From NCBI GenBank assembly GCA_040403095.1, contig JBBALI010000008.1, positions 1 through 64,000 on the forward strand: a stretch of DNA of 64,000 nt, written 5' to 3'. Positions 42,172 to 49,092 of this stretch are shown here, piece after piece. The notes beneath the pieces are model-generated. The model was not told where the DNA came from. It saw only the letters and a program-made list of their open reading frames with translations, and searched no databases. Made by a program: the position numbers and the translations under genes. The stretch is from JAQVCM01 sp040403095. GTDB taxonomy: Bacteria > Bacteroidota > Bacteroidia > Flavobacteriales_D > Crocinitomicaceae. The first letter of the stretch is position 1. Every line of letters starts with the position of its first letter.

Positions 42172-43245
42172 ATGTCCGAAAATAGTTTAGCACCTCATTT
42201 GGGAAGAAAGAAATTAGGTTTCTTGGATCGTTTTTTAACGCTTTGGATTTTTCTAGCGATGGGTTTCGGTGTTGCGATAGGTTATTTTATTCCAACTGCG
42301 GACGATTTCATCAATTCATTTTCAAACGGAACAACGAACATTCCGTTGGCTTTTGGTTTGATATTAATGATGTTTCCGCCATTGACAAAAGTGCAATTTT
42401 CAAAAATTCCGAAGGTAATGTCAAAACCAAAATTGTTGGGAATTTCATTTTTTATCACTTGGATTGTTGGACCATTTTTGATGTTTTCGTTGGCCGTTTT
42501 CTTTTTGAAAGATTATCCTGAATACATGACAGGATTGATTGTTATTGGTTTAGCTCCTTGTATTGCGATGGTCATTGTTTGGAATGAATTGGCGGAAGGA
42601 AATCGCGAATTGGTTGCTGGTTTGGTTGGAATCAATAGTTTGTTGCAAGTATTCTTTTTCAGTTTGTATGCCTATTTTTATTTGGAAATCATGTTGCCAC
42701 TTTTCGGTATCAAGGCATTGAATATCGATATTACAATTTTTGAAATTGCCAAAACTGTGGGGATTTACTTGGGAATTCCTTTTTTTTTAGCGGTTGTGAG
42801 TCGTTTTATTTTGATTAAATTCAAAGGAGAAAATTGGTTTGAAAGTAAATATTTGCCAATCATTTCTCCAATCACTTTGATAGCATTATTGTTTACCATT
42901 GTAGTAATGTTTAGTTTGAAAGGTTCAATGATTGTATCGATTCCTTTGGATGTTTTGAAAATTGCTTTGCCTTTGGTCATCTTTTTTGCAACTATGTTTT
43001 TGTTCATGTTTTTTGTTGCCAAATTTTCTGGTGCTAATTACGCTGAAAATGCTGCGCTTTCATTTACTGCATCTGGTAATAATTTTGAATTGGCGATTGC
43101 AGTTTCTATTGGTGTTTTTGGAATTAATTCAGGGCAAGCTTTTGCTGGGGTAATTGGACCGTTGGTAGAAGTTCCTGCGTTGATTTTAATGGTAAAATTG
43201 GCTTTTTGGTTGAAGAAGAAAATGTATAAATCTCCAACTAATTAA
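42172..43245 (+). CDS. acr3: Arsenite efflux transporter Acr3
   Basis: 357 residues with about ten membrane helices. The Acr3 signature GLAPCIAMVIVWNELAEGNRE holds the essential cysteine (Cys130), and a later helix contains AALSFTASGNNFELAIAVSIGVFG. It exports arsenite across the inner membrane. It starts 2 bases after the arsC-like gene, which makes the substrate. Confidence 0.93.
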   Translation: MSENSLAPHLGRKKLGFLDRFLTLWIFLAMGFGVAIGYFIPTADDFINSFSNGTTNIPLAFGLILMMFPPLTKVQFSKIPKVMSKPKLLGISFFITWIVGPFLMFSLAVFFLKDYPEYMTGLIVIGLAPCIAMVIVWNELAEGNRELVAGLVGINSLLQVFFFSLYAYFYLEIMLPLFGIKALNIDITIFEIAKTVGIYLGIPFFLAVVSRFILIKFKGENWFESKYLPIISPITLIALLFTIVVMFSLKGSMIVSIPLDVLKIALPLVIFFATMFLFMFFVAKFSGANYAENAALSFTASGNNFELAIAVSIGVFGINSGQAFAGVIGPLVEVPALILMVKLAFWLKKKMYKSPTN

Positions 43246-43248
43246 TTT

Positions 43249-43761
43249 ATGAAAGATTACTTTTCTCAGCAGTCAACGCGATTAATTTTTCGAGCTCTAA
43301 CTGAAAATGACATTGATTCTTGGCTAGAGTTCTTCGCAGGAAACGATAGATTGGCATTTTTAGGAATTGATGTCAACAAAGATTATCGTCAGTTAGCCAC
43401 CGAATGGATTTTAAAACAATTGGAGCGATATGAAACAGATGGTTTTGGCCATTTGGCTGTGATTGAAAAGTCTTCTGGTGCTTTTATTGGAATGGGTGGA
43501 GTTTTAGTGCGTGAATTGGATGGCGAGAAAGTCTTTGAAATTGCATATTCACTCAAGCCTGCTTTTTGGAATCAAGGATTTGGAACTGAGATTGCGCAAC
43601 AGTTGAAACAATTTGGACTTGAAAATCAAATTTCTACAAATTTTATATCTATCATTCATAAACAAAATGAAGCATCGATGCATGTTGCTAGGAAAAACGG
43701 AATGAAGATTTTGCGTGAAACTAACTTTATGGGAATGGAGGTTTTTATTTTTGGTGAATAA
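43249..43761 (+). CDS. GNAT-family N-acetyltransferase (RimJ/RimL-like)
   Basis: 170 residues: TRLIFRALTENDIDSWLEF at the front, VLVRELDGEKVFEIAYSLKP in the centre, the acetyl-CoA loop FWNQGFGTEIAQQL (a QGxGxE variant), and NEASMHVARKNGMKILRE near the end. It starts 3 bases after acr3, so it is the last long gene of the ars operon. The link to arsenic resistance is unknown; ars operons elsewhere carry acetyltransferases that modify arsenic-containing amino acids (arsN-like), which is a hypothesis here. Confidence 0.85.
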   Translation: MKDYFSQQSTRLIFRALTENDIDSWLEFFAGNDRLAFLGIDVNKDYRQLATEWILKQLERYETDGFGHLAVIEKSSGAFIGMGGVLVRELDGEKVFEIAYSLKPAFWNQGFGTEIAQQLKQFGLENQISTNFISIIHKQNEASMHVARKNGMKILRETNFMGMEVFIFGE

Positions 43762-43778
43762 TTAATAATTTTAGATTC

Positions 43779-43910
43779 ATGATTTTATTCTTGTGGTTTC
43801 CTTTTTTGATTTTCTATATTATTTGGTTGGTAAAAAAGAAGCCACATCATCGCTTTCATACAGTTGAATTTTTACTTTGTAAGTTTAGATTAAAAATCAA
43901 AAGATGGTAA
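43779..43910 (+). CDS. Possible small membrane peptide, 43 residues
   Basis: An ATG-started frame 17 bases after the GNAT stop. Residues 2-18 form one hydrophobic helix (starting MILFLWFPF), followed by a strongly basic tail with many Lys, Arg and His and ending KIKRW. That is the layout of small single-helix membrane proteins with a cytoplasmic tail. It lies at the end of the ars operon but I recognise no family, and chance cannot be excluded at this length. Confidence 0.35.
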   Translation: MILFLWFPFLIFYIIWLVKKKPHHRFHTVEFLLCKFRLKIKRW

Positions 43911-44072
43911 TCGGTTTTACAAATTTCTTTCTGATGTTGTTTTTCAATTGAATTAATGATCTTCTTCATTTTTTAATTTCTCTTTTATTTTCGTAGTCAT
44001 TTTAGAATTGATTTTTGGGTGAGCTTATAATTTATTTTGTATTTTTACTTTCTAATCAACTATTATTTTACT

Positions 44073-45515
44073 ATGAAAAAGATTCTGTTTATTTGTTCAC
44101 TTTTTTACACATTTGCGTTTACCCAAAAGCAAGGTAATATTTGGTATTTCGGCAGTCATGCTGGATTAGATTTTAATGGAGGGATTCCAGTTGTTTTAAA
44201 TAATGGTCAAACGCAGACGTTAGGCTGCCCAGGATGTCACGCAGAAGGAACTTCTGTAATGGCTGACAGCTTAGGTAATTTACTTTTTTATACAGACGGG
44301 AAAACTGTTTGGAACAAGTATCACGCTATAATGCAAAATGGTTCAGGTTTATTAAGTAATATTTCTAGCACTCAGTCTTCGTTAATAATTCCTCAACCTG
44401 GAAGTAGCAGATTTTATTATTTATTCACGGTAGATGATTTTTACTTTGATAATCTGCAATACGGATTTAGGTATAGTATTGTTGATATGTGTCTCGGAAA
44501 CGGAGTTGGAGGCGTTATTTCTGATAAAAAAAATATTTTAATTTTAGATAATGTTTGTGAGAAGTTGACAGCTGTTAAGCATGCCAACGGAATAGATTAT
44601 TGGATAGTTGTACATAAATTTAATTCAAATGCTTTTTATGTTTATCCTTTAACTTCGAACGGAATAGGAAGTCCGATAATAACTAACATTGGTTCTATTA
44701 ATGGACCAAACGGTACAGGTATTGGTACTTCACAGGGGCAATTGAAAGCATCTCCAAACGGGCAAAAACTTGCTTTGGTTGCAGGAAATGCAAACCCAGG
44801 TATTGCAGAATGTTTCGACTTTAACAACAATACTGGCGTGGTAAGTAATGTGATTTCATTGGTTACTAATCCAAACTGGGGTTATTACGGGGCATCTTTT
44901 TCACCTGACAATTCAAAACTTTATGTTTCTGTTGCTCTAAATGGAAACGGAATATATCAATTTGATTTAAATGCTGGCGGAGGTAATCCTACAACAATAG
45001 TTTCATCCCAAACACTAATAGCAGGAAATTATAATTATTTAGGGCTTCAATTGGCCAATAATGGGAAAATATATGTTGCTAGGTCTCCATTTGTTGGGAA
45101 TACTTTTTTAGGAGTAATAAATTCACCTAATAACATAGGAGCTAGCTGTAGTTATGTTAATAACGCAATTGATTTAAATGGACACGATGTAAGTTATGGC
45201 TTTCCAAACTTTGTTGATTCGTACGATTATGATACAAAACCATCTTTTCCTTGTGGTGTTGGAATTGATGATAATAATTTGGATAACAACGGTTCTATTT
45301 ATCCCAATCCTTTCAATGAAACTTTAAATATTTCGCTAGTGGAAAATAACATCGCAACAATTACTGTTTTTAATTTTCTTGGACAGGCAATTGTTAAACA
45401 ATTCGTTAGTGGTGAAACTTTAATAAATACTGAAAATTTTCCTAGTGGAGTTTATTATTACCAATTAAAAAATAATGAAGGTATTTTCAAAAATGGGAGA
45501 TTAATTAAGAATTAG
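44073..45515 (+). CDS. Secreted beta-propeller-like protein with T9SS type A sorting domain
   Basis: 480 residues from the ATG at 44073, which begins the signal peptide (MKKILFICSLFYTFAFTQ). The main domain has the pattern GNIWYFGSHAGLDFNGG, GNLLFYTDGKTVWNKYH, SPNGQKLALVAGN and FSPDNSKLYVSVA, a beta-propeller family frequent in Bacteroidetes secreted proteins. The last 75 residues are a type A sorting domain (IYPNPFNETLNISL, then FPSGVYYYQLKN). Ligand unknown. A strong terminator follows. Confidence 0.85.
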   Translation: MKKILFICSLFYTFAFTQKQGNIWYFGSHAGLDFNGGIPVVLNNGQTQTLGCPGCHAEGTSVMADSLGNLLFYTDGKTVWNKYHAIMQNGSGLLSNISSTQSSLIIPQPGSSRFYYLFTVDDFYFDNLQYGFRYSIVDMCLGNGVGGVISDKKNILILDNVCEKLTAVKHANGIDYWIVVHKFNSNAFYVYPLTSNGIGSPIITNIGSINGPNGTGIGTSQGQLKASPNGQKLALVAGNANPGIAECFDFNNNTGVVSNVISLVTNPNWGYYGASFSPDNSKLYVSVALNGNGIYQFDLNAGGGNPTTIVSSQTLIAGNYNYLGLQLANNGKIYVARSPFVGNTFLGVINSPNNIGASCSYVNNAIDLNGHDVSYGFPNFVDSYDYDTKPSFPCGVGIDDNNLDNNGSIYPNPFNETLNISLVENNIATITVFNFLGQAIVKQFVSGETLINTENFPSGVYYYQLKNNEGIFKNGRLIKN

Positions 45516-45558
45516 TATTTTACTTAGCATATCGTAAAAGTTTTACGGATTCATTGCC

Positions 45559-45587
45559 AAAGTCACTTCATTCGGAGTGACTTTTTT
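45559..45587 (+). terminator. Terminator after the T9SS type A propeller gene
   Basis: AAAGTCACT (45559-45567) pairs with AGTGACTTT (45576-45584) and runs into a T tract to 45587. Confidence 0.85.
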
Positions 45588-45820
45588 ATTTCCAAAAAAT
45601 TTTGTGTAAAAATTATTACTTTTTTTGAAAGTTGTTTTCAGGATTAAAATATTAGTTTTCAATTGCAAAAACGTTTTTATTCATTTATAAACGAATAACA
45701 ATCGAATACAAATGGTTATTAACCGAATGTGATTTTGATCTCACCGCAACTTTGCACTGTCGAAACAATCAACGACGTTTAGTTCAATTTTTATTTACAA
45801 ATTTTTTAAAACACACAATT

Positions 45821-46168
45821 ATGAACTCAATGAGAAACAAAGTAACATTAATCGGTCGCTTAGGTGCAAAACCAGAAATTCAAACAGTAAAAGGTGGATT
45901 CATGATCACACGCTTTTCTATCGCAACGAAAGAATCCTTCAAAGAAAAAAATGGCGAGTGGAAGGACAACACACAATGGCACAATGCCCATATGTGGGGT
46001 AAAAGTGCTGAGAATTTCGTGAAATTGGCTGATAAAGGTTTTGAAGTTGCCATCGAAGGTCGTTTGGCAAACAGCAGTTATGAAACAAAAACAGGTGAGA
46101 AAAGATACCAAACGGAAGTTGAAGTGTATGATTTCGTTTTACTCACACCAAAAACAGCAAAAGTTTAA
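45821..46168 (+). CDS. ssb: Short single-stranded DNA-binding protein, copy 1
   Basis: 115 residues from the ATG at 45821. An OB-fold of the SSB family: NKVTLIGRLGAKPEIQ, FMITRFSIATKES, TQWHNAHMWGKSAE and GFEVAIEGRLANSSYET. It ends at LLTPKTAKV, without the acidic DDDIPF-like tail that normally recruits repair and replication proteins. The longer frame, starting at 45752, would add only 23 non-conserved residues. First of three ssb genes in tandem. Confidence 0.92.
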   Translation: MNSMRNKVTLIGRLGAKPEIQTVKGGFMITRFSIATKESFKEKNGEWKDNTQWHNAHMWGKSAENFVKLADKGFEVAIEGRLANSSYETKTGEKRYQTEVEVYDFVLLTPKTAKV

Positions 46169-46178
46169 AAGTCCCATG

Positions 46179-46249
46179 AGGTGGTTAGTTAGGTAAGGTG
46201 TAAAATGTGAACGTTGCGAGCAGTTGTTTTTGCAACGTTCATACCACCT
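46179..46249. repeat. Nested inverted repeats between ssb copies 1 and 2
   Basis: Outer arms AGGTGGT (46179-46185) and ACCACCT (46243-46249) enclose inner arms TGAACGTTGC (46208-46217) and GCAACGTTCA (46232-46241), all exact. The RNA would form a two-step stem with a 22-base bulge on one side. No T tract follows, so it is not a simple terminator; it may control the downstream ssb genes or bind protein. Confidence 0.6.
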
Positions 46250-46307
46250 AAAATCACTCACAATTCGCATTCAAAATTATTTCAAATAAACTTAAAAATA
46301 GCATACC

Positions 46308-46622
46308 ATGAATCACGTAAATCTTATAGGGAAAATCACCTCAGAGCCAAAAGTAGTAATGCTCAACAACGGAAGAAAAATTGCTCAGTTTTCAATGTCT
46401 ACTCAAGAATCATACTTGGATGCGGAAGGAAACATGAAAAACAGAAAACAATGGCACCGAATCAGTGCTTGGGGAAATTGGGTGCAAGTTTTGGAAGAAC
46501 TTGGACAAAAAGGAATCAGTTTGGCCATTGAAGGCAAGTTGGTTTCTCGCTTTTATCAAACTCAAACAGGCGGAAAAAAATTGATCACTGAGGTGGAAGT
46601 AAACGATTTAGTAGTTCTATAA
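46308..46622 (+). CDS. Short single-stranded DNA-binding protein, copy 2
   Basis: 104 residues of OB-fold: NLIGKITSEPKVV, KIAQFSMSTQESYLD, KQWHRISAWGNW, ISLAIEGKLVSRFYQT. It ends at VNDLVVL, with no acidic tail. It is clearly paralogous to copy 1 but diverged throughout. It is preceded by a structured intergenic element and followed 16 bases later by copy 3. Confidence 0.9.
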   Translation: MNHVNLIGKITSEPKVVMLNNGRKIAQFSMSTQESYLDAEGNMKNRKQWHRISAWGNWVQVLEELGQKGISLAIEGKLVSRFYQTQTGGKKLITEVEVNDLVVL

Positions 46623-46638
46623 CAAAAATCTAAAAGTC

Positions 46639-46941
46639 ATGAGAAATCAAATCACATTGATCGGAAATATGGGCGAAAATGCCAAAGTAACAAATTTTGA
46701 AAATGGCGGAAAAGTGGCCCGATTCAATTTGGCAACTCCTTCACCTGTGAAAGGTAAAGACACCGCAGATTGGCATAAATTATTTGCTTTTGGAAATATC
46801 GCACAATTCATTGAAAACTTTGGTGGGAAAGGCAAACGAATTGCCATCACTGGAAAAATCGTGAATCGTACTTATCTTAGTAAAGATGGAACACCACGAA
46901 AAGTAACTGAAGTGGAAGTTCGAAATATTATTGGACTTTAA
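46639..46941 (+). CDS. Short single-stranded DNA-binding protein, copy 3
   Basis: 100 residues of OB-fold: ITLIGNMGENAKVT, KVARFNLATPSP, ADWHKLFAFGNI, KRIAITGKIVNRTYL. It ends at VRNIIGL, again with no acidic tail. It lacks part of the loop between strands that the other two copies have. Third in the ssb tandem; a terminator lies 66 bases after its stop. Confidence 0.88.
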   Translation: MRNQITLIGNMGENAKVTNFENGGKVARFNLATPSPVKGKDTADWHKLFAFGNIAQFIENFGGKGKRIAITGKIVNRTYLSKDGTPRKVTEVEVRNIIGL

Positions 46942-47006
46942 ACGCTCTTTTCTAAATAAAACTCAAAATACTTTTTACAAACCGTTAACGATATGCGGTA
47001 AACTTG

Positions 47007-47038
47007 ATCCTGTGGTTAACCTGCCACAGGATTTTTTA
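47007..47038. terminator. Bidirectional terminator between ssb copy 3 and the 514-residue gene
   Basis: ATCCTGTGG (47007-47015) pairs exactly with CCACAGGAT (47024-47032), with T's after it on the plus strand that overlap the stop of the convergent gene. Confidence 0.85.
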
Positions 47039-48580
47039 TTTACTGGAATATTTCAATTGAATCAATTCCTGAAAAGGAACATTTTTCATTTTTGCTTCTG
47101 ACCAAAGCATAAAGTCAAAATATTCTAGGGCCAATGCTTGCAAATGATCTTCTTTCAAATGTGCGAGTTCTCCATATAATTCCTCAAAAAGCGTTTCTTG
47201 TTTAAAAAAATCTTTTGTTTTGTTTACGCGATTTAGGAATTTTAAAAATATAGTTTCAAATTCGTATAAACGATTTCTAGATTTTAAAAATCTTTGTGTG
47301 CTTTTCAATGCGTAGGGGATGAGGTTTTCATTTTTCATTTCAAAGTGAATCAACAAACTCATAATTTGGGAAAAAGAAACAATGTCTTCCTGCTTGTCGA
47401 GCATTGAATCATTTAAAATTCGATTGATCCATTGCAGGGCAGCGTGCATGTCGTTTGAGATAAAATAGACGGTTGCAATTTTAAAATTTAGAAATGCTTT
47501 GCGGTTGGGCGTAATTTTTTCATTATATAATCTTAAACCTTCTTCTATCAAAGGAACCAATTTAAGTGCACTTTTGAAATCTCCTTTCAAGGTTAAAATA
47601 CTTATTTCAATGCTATTGGTGCTTGAGAATAGTTTGATATTCAAATCTTCGTTGGTGTTGAAAATGTAATTTTGAGGTAATTCTTTTAGCTTTTTCAGTA
47701 ATTCTTGAGATTTCTGGTTCATTTTTAACCTGGAAGTGACAAAAATCGCATTGGTTAAGATCGAGAAATAGCGATTGGGTTGTTCTTCAATAACCTCTTT
47801 TTTGGATTCAAAAAGTTCAATATTCTGAATTAAATATTGGTAACATGCTTCAAAATCGCCAATGGCAAAAAAGTATGCACTGTAAATGTGATTGTATAAA
47901 TATTGGGTGTCAAAATAAAGTTCTCTTTGTTGGGGCGTTTTTAATAAGTCATCAATGATTGATTTAAATTGAATCAAATCATCGGGCGTGCGCGAGATCC
48001 CTTTGGATGCGAGAATGGCAAACAAGCGACTTTTGAGATTCCAAAATTTATCGTAGGTCAAACTTTTTTCATGAAAATCAAGATCACTTTTCAGTATTTC
48101 TTCAATTTCTTCTTGATCAACATTTCCTGAACTTTCAATTAATCTCTTTTTGTGCAAGCTTATTTCAGACAATAAATTGAATTTATCGTGTTTCAATGCA
48201 AGTTTTTCAGCACTTCGCAATTGACGTTTACATTGTTCATACAAGGATTTGTTGTACAATATTTCAGCACTGTGTATTAATTTAAAAATCTGAGCATCTG
48301 CTGATGAAGAAGCATAAAAAGCATCTAGTGCGTTTAAAATGTGATCGTATAATCTTTTTTTAGTAACTGAAAATTTATTCAAGAATGCCTCTCCTTTGAA
48401 GTAATCAAAAAGTTTTTCTTCATCATAAATTTCCTGTTGTTCTAGATAATCGAATAATAGAATGTAGTTATTTTCCTCACCAATTGTGTGTCTTGAGGAA
48501 AGAACTTTGAAGTATCTTTTTTCAGATTTAGACAAGTATTTTATTAGCTCGTGAAGAGATTCATTTACCTTAGTTGACAT
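47036..48580 (-). CDS. Helical-repeat protein of unknown function, 514 residues
   Basis: A cytoplasmic protein without a signal or membrane helices. It begins LHELIKYLSKSEKRYFKVLS and is nearly all alpha-helical, with repeated paired helices (for example AEILYNKSLYEQCKRQLRSAEKLA, FLNFKIATVYFISNDMHAALQWINRIL) that look like diverged TPR units. This type of N-terminus occurs in several uncharacterised Bacteroidetes proteins. No enzyme motif was seen; it may bind another protein. It has no operon partner. Confidence 0.75.
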   Translation of the reverse strand: MSTKVNESLHELIKYLSKSEKRYFKVLSSRHTIGEENNYILLFDYLEQQEIYDEEKLFDYFKGEAFLNKFSVTKKRLYDHILNALDAFYASSSADAQIFKLIHSAEILYNKSLYEQCKRQLRSAEKLALKHDKFNLLSEISLHKKRLIESSGNVDQEEIEEILKSDLDFHEKSLTYDKFWNLKSRLFAILASKGISRTPDDLIQFKSIIDDLLKTPQQRELYFDTQYLYNHIYSAYFFAIGDFEACYQYLIQNIELFESKKEVIEEQPNRYFSILTNAIFVTSRLKMNQKSQELLKKLKELPQNYIFNTNEDLNIKLFSSTNSIEISILTLKGDFKSALKLVPLIEEGLRLYNEKITPNRKAFLNFKIATVYFISNDMHAALQWINRILNDSMLDKQEDIVSFSQIMSLLIHFEMKNENLIPYALKSTQRFLKSRNRLYEFETIFLKFLNRVNKTKDFFKQETLFEELYGELAHLKEDHLQALALEYFDFMLWSEAKMKNVPFQELIQLKYSSK

Positions 48581-48757
48581 TGCTATTTACAAATAGTTAT
48601 TAAACTGCAAGATATTTAAAACGCTTGAATTGAATAAAATTTAAATCTTAAATGTGTATAAAATTGATTTAAATGTATCGTTTTAGACTTGTATAAAGTT
48701 TCGGTAAAATTTAAATTGAAGACATGTGTAATTTCTACCAAAAATTAAATTTTAGGC

Positions 48758-48785
48758 AAAAAAAATCCTGCAAAAAGCAGGATTT
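48758..48785 (-). terminator. Terminator after the small lipoprotein gene
   Basis: AAATCCTGC (48763-48771) pairs exactly with GCAGGATTT (48777-48785), with a T tract on the minus strand beyond it. Confidence 0.88.
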
Positions 48786-48804
48786 AATATTTGTTAAGAA
48801 AAAA

Positions 48805-49041
48805 CTATTGTTTGTTTCCTTTTTTAGAATTCATGTCTGGATCATTGTTTGGATCTGTAATACCAGTTCCTGTAGAAGTTGAACCAGGATTTGTTTCTGG
48901 AGCAGGAGCAGAAGCTTTTTTCCAAGTTGGAGCAGTGGCAACTGTACCACATTCCATTCTCGTTTTATTTAAATCTTCTTTCTGGCAAGAAACAGCCAAA
49001 AAAGCGATTGAAAACAAAGAGATACCGATTAACTTTTTCAT
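48805..49041 (-). CDS. Small lipoprotein, 78 residues
   Basis: The signal peptide ends in a lipobox (LAVSC), giving a mature lipoprotein of about 58 residues, low in complexity and rich in Thr, Pro, Gly, Asn and Asp. One further Cys (MECGTV) could be oxidised or modified. It has its own complete promoter and terminator and is thus a real single-gene unit. Function unknown. Confidence 0.72.
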   Translation of the reverse strand: MKKLIGISLFSIAFLAVSCQKEDLNKTRMECGTVATAPTWKKASAPAPETNPGSTSTGTGITDPNNDPDMNSKKGNKQ

Positions 49042-49060
49042 AACTTAACGTATTACAAAA

Positions 49061-49092
49061 CAAAGCTATGAAATTAATTCTGTTAATCCAAA
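49061..49092 (-). promoter_or_regulatory. Complete Bacteroidetes promoter for the small lipoprotein
   Basis: On the minus strand TTTG (49089-49092), 20-base spacer, TAGCTTTG (49061-49068). It overlaps the last codons of the upstream kinase gene and gives a leader of about 16 bases. Confidence 0.7.

Noticed and set aside
46214..46531. 105-codon frame overlapping ssb copy 2
   Set aside because: Another frame of the same DNA; the SSB motifs lie in the frame beginning at 46308.
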